A stretch of DNA of 50,071 bases, taken from NCBI GenBank assembly GCA_002270565.1, contig NQMI01000038.1, forward strand, positions 52,202-102,272. Direction: 5' to 3'. Below the pieces are notes generated by a model. That model did no database searches. It worked only from the letters and a program-made list of their open reading frames with translations, and had not been told where the DNA came from. A program made the position numbers and the translations under genes. Source of the DNA: Stenocarpella maydis (Eukaryota > Ascomycota > Sordariomycetes > Diaporthales > Diaporthaceae). This document shows, piece by piece, positions 34,589 to 46,464 of the stretch. Every line of letters begins with the position of its first letter. Within the stretch, counting starts at the first letter, position 1.

Positions 34589-36433
34589 ATGGCCGAACAC
34601 AAAGTAGACCTGGCCCCTAAGGGCGGCGAGCAATACGGTTCGGCCCTGGCTCGCGACGACTACTCCTCCTCCTCCCCTCCCCATTATATGAGTGGGCAGG
34701 TAGTACAGGATGAGCAGGCCTTCCAGTTTTCTGAGTCGAGGAAAATCGGTGTGACGGGGGCCGTCTTCCTCATCCTGAACAAGATGATCGGCACGGGAAG
34801 TGAGTGCTCGTGCTGCCTCTCCCGACACAATATCTGCTGGTGCTTCCCAGGCTGACATGCCCCTGCAGTCTTCTCCACGCCCTCGGGGATTTTCGCATCC
34901 ACAGGCTCGGTCGGGATAAGCATCATGCTGTGGCTGATCGGCGGCGTTCTCACCTTCGCGGGCCTGTCCGTCTTCCTCGAGTTTGGCCTAGCGATCCCCC
35001 GGTCCGGCGGCGAGAAAAACTACCTCGAGCGCGTGTATCGCCACCCTCCCTACCTGGCGACCTGCGTCCTCGCATCGCAGATGATCCTGCTGGGGTTCTC
35101 ATCGGGCAACTCCCTCGCCTTTGGGCGCTACGTGCTCTACGCGTCCGGCTCTGAGCAGCCAGACGGGTGGGCAGCGCGGGGGCTCGGCATCGCGTGTGCG
35201 ACGTTCGCCGTGGTGCTGCACTCTGTGCTGCCCAAGTGGGGCCTTCGTCTTGTGAACGTCTTGGGCATCTTCAAGGTAGTGATCCTCGTCTTGATCGTGT
35301 TCAGTGGGTTTGCCGCCCTTGCTGGACGACGTCTGGTGCCAAACCCGCACAACTTCGACAACGCGTTTGCGATAGAGGAGGGTGATGGTTATGGCAATGG
35401 CGGGGCTTACGGATACGCCACAGCCCTCCTGAGGATCGTGTACAGCTACAAGGGGTGGGAAAACGCGAACTATGTGGTTGGCGAGCTCAAGAACCCGAAG
35501 CGGACGCTTGCCGTTGCTGCCCCCCTCGCCGTGGGCGGAGTGACGGTGCTGTACCTGCTGGCCAATGTCGCGTATTTTGCAGCGATCCCCAAGAGTGATC
35601 TGGCCAAGTCGGAGGTCATCGTCGCCGGGCTCTTCTTCCGCAACGTGTTTGGAGCTAGCGCTGGTGCCAGGAGTCTGCCGGCATTTGTGGCTCTCAGTAA
35701 TTTGGGCAACGTCCTGGCCGTGTCGTTCGCGCATGCGCGGCTGAACCAGGAGCTGGGCAAGGAGGGAATGCTGCCTTGGAGCAGGTTCTGGGCCTCGAAC
35801 AAGCCTCGCAACGCCCCTGCAGCTTCGGTACGTGTCATATATGACCCCAAACTCTGCCGAGGTGAGGCCTGCAGACGACTGAATCCGCTGACCATGGTGG
35901 GTAGCTGTTCCTACACTGGCTTGTTACCGTCATTATCCTGGTGGCTCCACCTGCGGGCCCGGCGTACAACTTTATTGTTGATCTTTACAGTCAGTATTGG
36001 GCTTTCCTCGCTCCAAGTGAATCCGAGCAAGTCACTAACACAACAGATAGCGTACCCCGGAGTGTGGATCAATGGATCTGTGGCGGCCGGGCTCATCTAC
36101 CTGCAGTTCAAGAAATCCGAGAAGTGGTCGTCGCCATGGCACACGTACCTCCCCGTCACGCTGCTCTTCCTCGCAGTGAACGTGTTCCTGGCCATCGTGC
36201 CGTTTATGCCACCCACAGGCAGCTGGGACGCCGAAGGATACCCGTACTACATCTTCCCCGTGGTTGGCGTGGGCGTCCTCATCCTCGGAGGCATCTACTG
36301 GGCGGTGTGGACAAAGGTGCTTCCAAGCATTGGCGGCTATAAAGTGGTGGCCGAGCGGAGTGTGACTGACGACGGCGCTGAGGTGGTAAGGTACGTAAAG
36401 GTCAGGACAAAGGACGGGCCGAGAGTTGAGTGA
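34589..36433 (+). CDS. Amino acid permease, high-affinity methionine permease (MUP1)-like, APC superfamily
   Basis: Four exons, join(34589..34799, 34869..35827, 35905..35989, 36051..36433), give 545 residues. Each junction rebuilds a conserved stretch: MIGTG-IFSTPSG (intron 1), APAAS-LFLHW (intron 2), VDLY-TYPGVWINGS (intron 3). Exon 3 is only 85 nt and lies in an otherwise unreadable part of the reading frame. Helix 1 carries the APC substrate motif GVTGAVFLILNKMIGTGIF; the fold should have about 12 membrane helices in the plasma membrane. MUP1/MUP3 and their fungal relatives import methionine or cysteine. Specificity here is inferred from overall similarity (PSGIFASTGSVG, GGEKNYLE). No cluster partner is obvious. 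Confidence 0.9.
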
Positions 36434-37956
36434 GGCATCATTGAATTGGGTGGGGATGGAGGATGTATGGTTGGTTACATGGGCGCCGAGACAGCTTGCC
36501 GGGCGATAATGGGAGAGGGTGAGGTAGCAGCCCACCTATGGCCAAGAACTGGTAGTCATCCACCTAGGTACTTAATTAAGCACACTAGTTAGATGCAATA
36601 ACGCGAAGTGGACAGAAGACAGTTTACGCGATAGCCGGCCTAGCAGGTGGTCTAGCAAACACCAAAGGTTACACTGGCGGCGGTGGGCTCTTGGTCGATA
36701 TTGGCGTCTGGTCGACGTTGACTCTGGCTTTTGGGCGTGGGGGAGGTGTGATGGCTGCTCCTGCCCCCAAGGTGAGGAGAGCGGATGAAACCTGCCATTC
36801 GGGTCCGGTCGGCCGGCCGTGGCTGCGGGTTTGGCGGCAGGTCCGCCAACTGGTCTAGTGCGGCACAAACACGGCAGGCTGTGCTGCAGGCTGGCAGCTG
36901 TTGGGTGGGTGTGACCAGACAAGCTGTAGAGGAGCACACCACTGAAGACCACCTGGTATCAGTGACCCACCCACGCCGTAGTGTACTTCCCAAGGGGGAC
37001 TAGCCTACCAGCGCGATGGGTCAAGTGCCGGGCAAATCCAGTCAGGCCTCCTCCTCCAATTACTTCAGTACACTAGAATAAATACATAGCACAACAGTTG
37101 AAGCCTGCCAATACTCTGCATAGTATACTTAAGCAGTCATCACCATATCGCCAGGACATGGGCTAGATAGTAGTGTTCTGATGCTGATCTTATCGGCAGA
37201 CGTCTCCACTGCTCTGGGCCCAACCCTATCTCGACCTCGGAGCCTGGTTGGGAAAGCCGACGAGGCAACCCCAAACTGTCTGTGCAACGTTTGTTCTCAT
37301 CCTCGCTCTTCCGCCTCGTTGACGTGGCTCTGGCTTCCAGCCCAGGCCAGCTCAATCGCGCCAGTCGTCGTCTGATAACAAGTAGGGCTATTTCCGCCGC
37401 CAGATCTGCGGTCCAGCCAGTGCGACGCCGGTTGCCTGCCCGCCAATGTGCCTCCAGATCGATCCAGACAAAAATCCAATGTAAGGTAACATCTGGTTCT
37501 AGCCCGGGCACCCCTGCCCAACCTTCGTATCGACAGCCGTTGCCCGTCACGCCAATGGATCGTCTTGCTATCTGCGCTTGCAGGGGGCGCGGCCAGGCAC
37601 GGGCATTCTTACCCCAGGGAACCCCCCCCCCCAAAAACAAAAAACCCGGCATCCCCTTTTTCAGCTTTTGGCTTGAATTTATCCTTTGGGCGTGCTCATC
37701 ACGCCGTGGCTGCGCACGCGACAAGAAAAGCATTGTCCATGCCCAGCTGCCAAACAAACGTCTTGGTCGGTCTGGCCTCCTTTTCGACCCGGGATCTTGT
37801 CAATTGTTCCTCCTGATCATTTCAGCACGGCAGCAACAAGCACCAGCGCCGACCTCAGCAACCTGGCCTGACTGCCCTCCGCCCTCGTCTCCTAATTACT
37901 TGATATTATCACCGACCGTTCCACCAAAGGCCACTGTGCCCTGGCTGACACTCAAT
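36434..37956. other. Intergenic, long leader of the UNC93-like gene
   Basis: A 258-codon open frame (37282-38058) covers most of the right half, but it runs through the start codon and first intron of the next gene, has low-complexity composition and no domain, so I treat it as chance. A C-run (12 Cs near 37622) followed by A-runs is a slippage-prone tract. Confidence 0.5.
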
Positions 37957-39752
37957 ATGGTCAATCTCGCAGCCACAAAGATCGGCCCCGTGCGATGTGC
38001 GTGCATACCCGGCCCAGCTCTTCCAAGTCTCATGCCGACGTTTGCCTGTGTGCTCTAGCTAACCCGCCTGCCCCCTCACAGACAACTCGCCATGGACTCA
38101 GGTCACCATCCTCGGTTTCGTGACCTTTTGCTCCGTCGGCATGTTCAGCGCAGTCCAGGGTTTGGGCGCTGGTGGGACTCAGGACACACAACTTTCTGAC
38201 ACGGCAAACGGCGTCTTGTATGGCTGCTTTGCCATTGCCGGCTTCTTTGCTGGTTCGGTAAACGTACGCTGTTCCCAACCTGCCCCCCTTGGCCTTGGCC
38301 TGGCGATGGAGAGACGAGACAGAGGACCCTGGCGCAGCCCCGCAGGCCGTGCCCCAGAGTCCAGTCCGGTCCCAGTGGAGGCCCAGTGCGGGTTATCAAG
38401 ACCGAGACCCGATCGCTAACCGACCCCGGATAGAACATGCTCGGCCCCAGGCTCACCCTCTCTCTCGGCACAACAGGATACTCGCTCTACATTGGCTCCC
38501 TCTGGGCTTTCCAAGTCCACGGCACGCGATGGTTCCTCATTCTCGCCGGCGCTATCCTGGGCGTTACCGCCTCGCTTCTCTGGGCCGCCCAGGGGTCCAT
38601 CATGATGGCTGAACCGCTTGAGAAGGACAAGGGCCGGTCCTTCTCGCTCTTCTGGGCCCTCTTCCAGATGGGAACCCTTGTTGGCGCCGCCATCGCCCTG
38701 GGTATCCAGGCACACTCCACCCTGCCAGGCGTCTCTACCGGCGTCTACCTGGCCTTCCTGATCATCATGCTCACGTCTATCGTAACCTCCTGGCTCCTGC
38801 TGCCACCCCACCTCGTTGTCCGCGGCGATGGCACTGTCGTCGAGATGGAGGCTGCAATCACGCCTAAGCAGGAGTTCAAGGAGCTGTGGGCCCTGCTAAA
38901 GGACTGGCGCATGATTGCCCTCTTCCCCATGTTCTTCTCGTCCAACTACTTCTACGCATACCAGGGTGCCATCACCGCCGCCCTCTTCAACGGCCGCACG
39001 CGCGCCCTGGTCTCCCTCCTGACCGGTGTCGGCTCCATCCTCGGCTCCATAATCATCGGCCAGCTCACCGACAACCTCCCGTTTGGCCGCCGGAAGCGTG
39101 CCCTTTGTGCCACAGCATTCGTCACCCTTCTCAACTGCGTCATCTGGGCATGCGGTCTCGCATTCCAGGTGCAGTTCACCCGCGGAAACACCTCGGTCCG
39201 GGGCGAGGACATCCCCTGGGACTGGACCGTCGGCGTCTCTACCGGCCCCATCGTGCTACTGCTGGCATATTATTTGGCCGATGCCATGTTCCAAGGTCTC
39301 GCCTACTACACCATGTCTTCCATAACCAACGAGCCGTTCAAGCTTGCCCGGATGGCCGGTTACTACAAGGGAGTCCAGTCTGCCGGCGCGGCTGTCTCTT
39401 TCGGCATGGATGCTGTCAAGGTGCGTAATGTTCAATCCGGGCCCTCGAGTGGTGTCCGTGGCTTGTGCCAATCAGTTCTAACGACCACTCTTTTCGTCAG
39501 ACCGCTTACCTCGTTGAGCACCTCGTGTCCTGGCTCCTGCTATTGGCATCCCTTCCGCTGTGCGCTTTGGTGCTGTGGGGCATTCGCGACAGCAACTACG
39601 ACGTCGAGAATGTCACCCACGTCGAAGATGTGCCCGAGGGCGCCATTACCGGCATCGCGCTACCGCCTGGCCACGTTGCCGGTGAGCATCTGCCCGGGGA
39701 CGGGCTCAAGGAGACGCCTGCGCTGAGGACTAAGGAGAGCAAAAGCTCTTGA
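37957..39752 (+). CDS. UNC93-like / DUF895 major facilitator protein
   Basis: Four exons, join(37957..37996, 38082..38257, 38434..39420, 39501..39752), give 484 residues. The tiny first exon (13 codons plus one base) joins in phase to YNSPWTQVTILGF, the usual start of these fungal proteins. Later conserved stretches are GMFSAVQGLGAGG, NMLGPRLTLSLGTTGYSLYIGSLW, FFSNYFYAYQGA and GYYKGVQSAGAAVSFGMDA. About 11-12 membrane helices are expected, with a charged tail ending KESKSS. The 176-nt second intron is long for this locus. Fungal UNC93-like proteins are membrane transporters of unknown substrate. The adjacent upstream gene is an amino acid permease, but nothing shows co-function. Confidence 0.88.
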
Positions 39753-40568
39753 AGATGGGGCGTGTCTTAACAACATTGCATGGCTGGCCTGCCGTGGTCT
39801 GATTGTATATTAATGAGGAGAGTGGATACCCATATACTGAGTCTACAAAGTCTGCGCCGGGCATGGGGCGCGTATCATGGATCATGTCTAGAGAATAACA
39901 CGCATATGATACTAATTCTAATCCGTCTGACGGACCGAACGGAACGTTCACCCTGTACGGTCTGCAGGTCAGCGCGAATGGAATCACCTGACCATGTCCG
40001 CACGACGAACGCCCTCGGAACCACTCGATGGCTCACGCCAGCGAACGCACTCTCTGCCATTCAGGGGCCGCGGAACTATCTCTCCGGCGCTCGCCTCCCG
40101 ATCCGGGCGTGCGCTAGGCGGGCTAAGCCTTGTGGCTCGAGGGGACGCCTCTGGCGCGACGCCACGGCATGCACGGTGACGGAGCCGGGGACCAATGACT
40201 TGGGCAGGGCTTATCTGCGCCGTTGAGGGCACCATACTGCTGGTGGTCTGACCTGGCTGACGTATATATTGTGTCGTGGCAATTTCATCGCAGGAACTTG
40301 GTCTTTGTCCGCAGCAAATCCCATTTAAATGGACTTGAGAAACATGAAGGGCAAACAGCCGTGAACTACTCAAGAGGGCCGGGAGGAACGCAGGCGGTCC
40401 TTTGGGATCGGCGGGGCTGGGAATATCCGTATGTCTGACCTCTTCGCGTCAGCGTGTGCTTCACCTCTGGCGTGTTTGGGGTGTTGTACCAAGTCACCGA
40501 TGTTTTCGGCAGTATGCCTGGCTTGCAGAATGTCTCAGCTGACAAATTTTTTTTTTTTAACGAAACAG
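39753..40568. other. Intergenic, no supported gene
   Basis: Overlapping ORFs under 150 codons occur on both strands without motifs. The last bases (CTGAC, a T12 tract, then ACAG at 40568) resemble an intron 3' end leading into the next entry. Confidence 0.4.
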
Positions 40569-40741
40569 GCACCAAGGCCGAGGCTGTCGTCAACGACGTC
40601 CTCCCGTCCGAGCGGCCCGACCAGCAGCACCAGCGGCGGCGGCGGAGCAGCATCCTGAGCAGGGTGTCCTCGTCGCGGTCCGGGTCTGGGGGCTGGAGGG
40701 ATGTCGTGGGGCTATTCAAGACCAAGTCTAACAAAATTTGA
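40569..40741 (+). CDS. Possible terminal exon of a small unrecognised protein
   Basis: An open segment of about 57 residues ends in TAA/TGA-proximal stop at 40741. It has strongly non-random composition: an acidic start (GTKAEAVVNDVLPSE), a basic RRRRSSI patch, a Ser-rich GSGGW stretch and a hydrophobic end. It is preceded by a convincing acceptor (branch-like CTGAC, poly-T, ACAG). The upstream exon is uncertain: an in-frame ATG at 40515 without splicing would add the residues encoded by the poly-T run. I do not recognise the family. Confidence 0.35.
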
Positions 40742-41003
40742 CTTGACATGGCTGGGGACAGGGATGTGGTGTAGGCAAGAAACCTGCCTTGGACATTGTA
40801 TAATTATAACGGCGTCTTCATTCGGTGCCGAAAACCACCAAAAAAGAAATCCTGTGGTCCTGTGCGACAGTATACAACTTGTATTGTTTTGTAAAATAAC
40901 ACTGCCCAAGTCCGAATACGACGCACTATGCCTGCGTGAACTTCCATAGCTGAACCATACTTCACAAGCCCTGTCCCCCTGACCTTCCAGTGGTCCTAAC
41001 CTC

Positions 41004-42683
41004 TCACGAGATCTCGACCTGTACACGAATCGAGCCCCTCTTGGACTGGGGAACGACCACGTCATGTTCGTACTCGACATCCTTGACAGTGGTGTCACGC
41101 AGGCGAGCCCGCGGCAGGACGCAGAGGGCCTGGGCAGCCGTGAGGAGGTACAGCTCGCAATAAGCCAGGCTACAGCGGCACCAACACGGGTCAGCCAGAC
41201 GGCTCACAAAGAACAAAGGGGAACCACTGCGGTGGCAGCTTTTACCCACTCCTTGCCCAGGCAAGCCCTGCTCCCCCTCCCAAACGCAACCAGGTGCCTC
41301 TCCAGGGCATAATCCTGCCGCCCGTCCGGGAGCAGCCACCTCTCCGGGACGAAGCTCCAGGGGTCCGGGAACAGGCGCCCGTCGGTGTGCTGGATCATGG
41401 AGGTCATGCCGACGGGCGTGCCCCCCGCGATGACCCACTCCACGGCGCCGTCCTCGCTCCTGTAGAGGGGGTCCTCGTCGCGGGCGATACGGGCGGAGGG
41501 ACTCGTGGACCACGGCCCAGAGGTAGGGTCGCTGCTCGAGGTCCGTCCACTTCAGGCTGAGGGGGTCGGCGCCCCTCAGGGCGTCGCGCAGCCGGGCCGA
41601 GGTGGTGGGCTGGTAGAGGAGGTAGAAGGTTATGCAGGCGAGGCATGCCTGTCGGACACCTGGGGCTAGTAGCCAGCCAGATGCCGTTCGGAATGGGGCC
41701 CCAGGTGTGCTCACGGCAGTAGTCTCGGTGCCTGCGGTCAGGAGGTTGAAGCCCTTCCCGGAGAGCCGGTAGATTGTCTTCTCCTCGTCGGGCAGCTGGT
41801 CGTTGCCCATTAGGTCTGCGAAGGTCCTGCGGTTGTCCTTGTTGTCGACGGCCCTCTAGATGTGCCCGGGAATCACCACCTGCAGCTGGTGCATGAGGCT
41901 CCTCATGTCGTCGCCCATGTAGTTGGCAAAGTACGGCGCGACCGCGACGGCAGCCCTCGCCGGCGCGAAGTAGCGCATCATGTACGCGCTGTTGAAGAAG
42001 CTCCTGACCCAGGCCCCAAAGTTGGGCGTCCACCCCTCCCTGTTGTCGCGCGTTAACCACCCGCCAAAGGTCCCGAAGCCACACCTTCTGGGTTATTCCA
42101 ACAGCATGACAGAGATCTCAGCAACAGCGCAAGGAGAAGAACGACAACGCACTGGTCCGTGAACCCCATCGGCCCCCCAAAGGCATACTGCGAGATGGTG
42201 TCGGCCGTGAAGCAGTTGAACGCCTCCTTGATGTCAAACGCGGCCCCCGTGGTGCGCAGCAGCTTGTCGCGCTTCCGGCCGCCCGAGGCGTAGACCTCGC
42301 CGACGAAGCGTGGGTCGCTTAGAGCTCCTCCGGGTTGATCCTCACTACGGGGCCTGCGCTGGGTGCGTCAGCGGCGGGGGCCCTGCTTGCTTGCTGGAGA
42401 GCAGCTGCTGGGGGTTGAGACGGTACCGTATCTCTCGTGCATGCGTTGGATTTCGTGGCCATAGCGGCCAACGAGGATCAAATCGTAATACGCTTCATAG
42501 TAGAACCCCACTGCGGCCAACTTAGGCCCGGGGAAGCGATAGAGAGGATGCAGAGGAGATGTTATACAGGGCGAGGGCTACTCGATAAGCAATCCAGATG
42601 CCGAGAAGGATACCCACGGTCTTGGCCGAGAGGAGGCCATTGGGCCCAAGCCCGCTGAGGTGAAGAGATTCTGTGCTGGCCAT
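41004..42683 (-). pseudogene. Cytochrome P450 monooxygenase pseudogene
   Basis: The start codon is at 42683 and the end at 41004, with four plausible introns (42426-42354, 42152-42088, 41714-41649, 41249-41170). An N-terminal membrane anchor (GLLSAKTVGILLGIWIAYR) is followed by typical P450 pieces: [18 protein letters not shown], the I-helix AGTETTA, the K-helix ESLR, the PERW region and the heme loop FGRGSRACLG with its axial Cys. Damage: a one-base loss near 42528, a frameshift near 42318, an in-frame TAG at 41856-41858, and a deletion with frame change just after ESLR near 41490 that removes the segment before RIARDEDP. The gene therefore cannot give a full enzyme. Such microsomal P450s often oxidise secondary metabolites. 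It lies 10 kb beyond the PKS exporter, too far to assign to that pathway with confidence. Confidence 0.85.
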
Positions 42684-45403
42684 TCTGAAACCAGGTTATC
42701 CAGGAGCCGGTTGGTCTCAACTGGAAAAGAGAACTCGGGTGACCAAATATTTCCTAGAGTTGAGAGAAAGACCGCGCAGTACGCCCTTTCTCATGGAGAA
42801 ATGCCATGACAGAAACAATTTGGTGGCAGATTTGCTTCGAAGGGGCTTCTCGGAGCTCATACCTCCCAGCTACTCCAACGATATTCGGGCCAAGCAGCGG
42901 CATACCCATGCATAGGTGCCGGCTATTACGGCCATCGAGGCAGAAGTGATCAGTTGGAAACGCGGCGTGGCTTTGATGGAGATCCTAAGTCTGGGGTCCA
43001 TGTTCTCTAAAATCTGCACAGTCGTCTGAGGAGTCTTCAGCCCGTAATACCTTGAGTGCCCTCCACTTATTCTCCAAGGTGTCCCAGCAGAGCACAACCG
43101 TGCAAAAGCCTCCGTTTTCGAGTTTTCATACGATCATAGATCGGTAATTCTGATCTAAAACATCTCGGGGGTGGGTTGAATGGAATCCTCCGGGACTGTA
43201 GTTTTCAATATCTTCTCGTGCCCCACGCTCCAAATAGCGCATAAACACTGGCTGGAATTCCATGGCTTCGATATCCTTTCGTTTAAAATTCGACTGTTAT
43301 CATGGATTTTTATTCTTCACTCTCATCACTTTCTATTCCTGAATCTTCATGTGGATCGGTCACATGTTTCGAAAGTTCACGGCCACTTATGGATGAAAAT
43401 GTATTTGGGCAGTTTGTTTCATCGATATTTACCCCAGTATGAGATAAAAGAATGCACACTAAGGCTTAGCCCAGTGTGTACCAAAGGGATAAAACCGCTT
43501 CGTTGTTGTGTGGAAGTTGTTTTCTTCGCGTAAGGGGAGTCAACCGATGATAAACTACGTTGTGGGCTGAAAAATGAATCACCCGCATGCTCACTATTGA
43601 GAGGCAGCACGGAATTAAGCCCCGAAGTGATATCCAGCCCCGCTGTATCGCCCAACGCATCTATCCATAGGATGGAAGGCCCGTACCCAAAAGGGAGCAA
43701 AGAATAATAATGTATTTCAGTTCAATTATAAAGGTTCAATTGTTCATTCAACGCTTGCTCCATTGAGTCACACAGGTCGCGTTTTGACCTGTTCCTTTAG
43801 CAGTACTTGATATGGTTGCCTGTCGTAAACTCGCATTGTATTTAGAGTTGTCCTGCTTGTCTAGATTTCAAAGAGAAATCAGCCCTCAGCCGTAGATTAG
43901 GGATATTACCTGTACAACACTCAAAAAGCTGCGCCAACTGCGGATTGATAGCTCAACAACGACTCAGCATGGCAGTAAAAGACGAAAAGCCGCCGGAAGG
44001 TAAAACCAAGTATAATTCAAGGCAGGCACAGAAGTACAAGAACGTAAATGGGAAATATATCCACGGCGTAACGAAGCTCAATAGAAAAAGAGCCTGCAGG
44101 GTGCCCCCCGACCGCGGATGGGAAAGAGCAAAAGTTGGAACTAAGCTTGCTGATAGGCGAAAAGAAATGTAGAGCATGTTATGCGGAAAATGCTTGCGGT
44201 TATAGCAAAGACCTATATGGAACGAATGTGGACGTATTTTGGACGCAGGGCTCGGCCGACATGGACTTAGAATTCCCCGTTATACGCAGGATCGAAGATA
44301 TCGGTATGGCAGACGCAAACAGGCTAAGAATGCCTAGTAGTATCATCAGGAAAGAGCATCATAAGAAATATACCCAGCGCGATCCTGTTACCGGCAGGAA
44401 AACAGGAAATACCCCCCGGCCGACTGGCATATCACAGAATTTCTTAGTAACGCTTCAGACAAGCTTCTCCTTGAAGGCCACTGTTAAGTTTTCATGAACT
44501 CCAAAGGCTTGCCTCAGCGTCAGCTCGAAGCCGGAGAACGAACAATCCTGGAGCTTCATGAGATGTTAGAGGGCTTAGCGCTTGAGGAGGCAGCCTCTTC
44601 TGTGTACTTGGGTATGAATGGTAGCTGCGGGTGGGTGTAAGTCTTCCAAGGTTACGCATGTAGTTCGAGTTAACGATCCTGTCTAGAGCCTCAGGTATTG
44701 GACCTTGGTACCGCTCCGCCAGAGATGCATATATTGAATATACCTAGGGGAGCCGTGTCTGCGTTTGGCACTGTCTCCATTTCAAATTTACATGCTTTCC
44801 AAACAAATAAATCGGTCACACAAATGAAGCCGGACATCAAATTACCCAGCTGCCTGGGTCTATGGAATGAAAGTACCTCGGTATTTCGCTAAAATACAAC
44901 AATCATTACATCTACAGAAACTTAAGTACACCCATTAACTAGCTACTTTATAGATTCTAAAGTTTCAATAGAGGTAAAGCCGATGGTCTAGTCTCAGGCC
45001 TTATTGGGTCGCCATTGAGTTGATGATTAGACAGTTACACCGTGACCAGGCAGTATTCCTGTCTCTCAACTAGGTACGTAACGGCTCCCCACCCAGCCTG
45101 TTCAAGTCTTGCGCACTATATGCATCATAGAATCCCAATAAGTATTGTATTGGTGTTGAGATACATAGGTGCCTAAGATACTTAACAAAGCGGAGATATC
45201 ACGAAGGAGTAAGTAACGCAGAATTGTATTCGTAACGAACTAAACTGAATCCTTATTCAACAAACTTCCCATTATTTGGTAAACAGGGACGGGATCGACA
45301 CAACCTAGATATCAGAGTTCCAAAACCACCACCGTGTCTTAGTCACATTATAATTCTTGGTCATTTAAGCGTCGTTCCCACCCATCCCAGACTTTACATC
45401 AGT
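42684..45403. other. 2.7 kb gene-poor stretch
   Basis: Short ORFs occur (43180-43533 plus; 43945-44172 plus; 44135-44497 plus) without recognisable motifs. The last two overlap in different frames and include Lys/Arg-rich sequence, possibly a decayed gene. I see no RNA gene or repeat. Confidence 0.4.
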
Positions 45404-45690
45404 TCAGTTGTTACGGCAAGCGAGGTAGCCTTGTGTCGCAGCAAGAGAGCTGTAAAAGTTAGAGCCAGCCTATGAACTATGATCTGAATTGAGCGTTACA
45501 TCCAGGACCATACATACCATGCATTGGTGCAATCGCTGGCAGAGGTGTCACCGCAGGCTTCCAGGCAGTCCACCTGAACAGCGGCCACATCCCGGTAGCA
45601 GCTAAACAGGCTGCGATTAGCAAGTTGGACTGGGGTGGCAATGGCAGCCGCGGCAAGAGACATCAAGATCGAAAGCTCGAAGAACTGCAT
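45404..45690 (-). CDS. Small secreted cysteine-rich protein, six Cys in symmetric spacing
   Basis: Exons 45690..45518 and 45449..45404 (minus) are joined across a 68-nt intron with strong ends (GTATGT...TTTTACAG) and give 72 residues. Without splicing the frame ends a few codons after the donor. Residues 1-19 form a signal peptide (hydrophobic core ILMSLAAAAIA, likely cleavage before TPVQ). The mature part has six Cys at 31, 42, 46, 54, 58 and 69: C-x10-C-x3-C-x7-C-x3-C-x10-C, a mirror-symmetric pattern with two C-x3-C pairs as in disulfide-linked helical hairpins. An upstream in-frame ATG (45819) would mask the signal peptide, so I prefer 45690. It has the profile of a fungal effector-type or antimicrobial secreted protein; the actual role is unknown. 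Confidence 0.7.
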
Positions 45691-46464
45691 CTCGAAGATA
45701 AGTAGGTAGTTCTGAATGGTTGTTCCTGGATGACTGGACTGTGCTAGACCGATGGTTCTGTAGGGAGATGAGTGTTTGGATGGCGATGAGAACACAATGA
45801 TTTTGCTCAAAGCCAGCATACTCCTCCCATACTTATTATATCCAATCCGGGACAGCGGACCTGTCCACCGTTCGCCTTCCTCACGGAACGACTAGAGCAT
45901 TAGTTACGGGCGTGATGCTGTTATCCCCAGCCTCGCATCGCCTCTTCAACACTCGCCACAAAGTCAGCCCATGTCAGCCAAGATGTCAGCAGGGTGGTCA
46001 GCCTGCCTGGCAGCATGAATGCGAGAACATGGGCTCGCCAGCCGCAGAAAATGTCCCCTCCGCATCTGAAGAGGCCACACAGCGGAAGGGTGCTCACTCA
46101 TTTATCAAAAGGAGTATTTGATGACCGCAATAGCTATAACCGTCATCTCCAACCCATACATGGCCAGTTAGTCACGTTGCAGTTGTGTTCTCCAAGTATG
46201 CTGTAGCAGGCAGCTATTACCAGTGCGAGGCGGTGCCTGGATAAATAGATAGGCCCATCCTCAATGACAGGCCGCCCAGGTGTCCCCGTCTCTGAGCAGC
46301 CCCCAATCCATCCCACACCGGTCAATTATCTCGTCCACTCCACTCGCGACGGTGTTCACCAGGAATGCAGTATTGCCGGCTTCACAAGTTCACGGACCTT
46401 AGCGTATAGAGGTCAGAGCTGTATCGTCGACCATTTAGTTGACGCTTCATTTTCTTAGCCACAA
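45691..46464. other. Intergenic, no supported gene
   Basis: Contains the promoter of the minus-strand secreted-protein gene. Only chance ORFs are seen. Confidence 0.4.

Noticed and set aside
34214..34858. 214-codon minus-strand ORF upstream of and overlapping the permease
   Set aside because: It has no recognisable domain and overlaps exon 1 of a well-supported gene on the other strand.
37282..38058. 258-codon forward ORF before the UNC93-like gene
   Set aside because: It is low-complexity, has no domain, and runs across the start codon, first exon and first intron of the real gene in the same frame.
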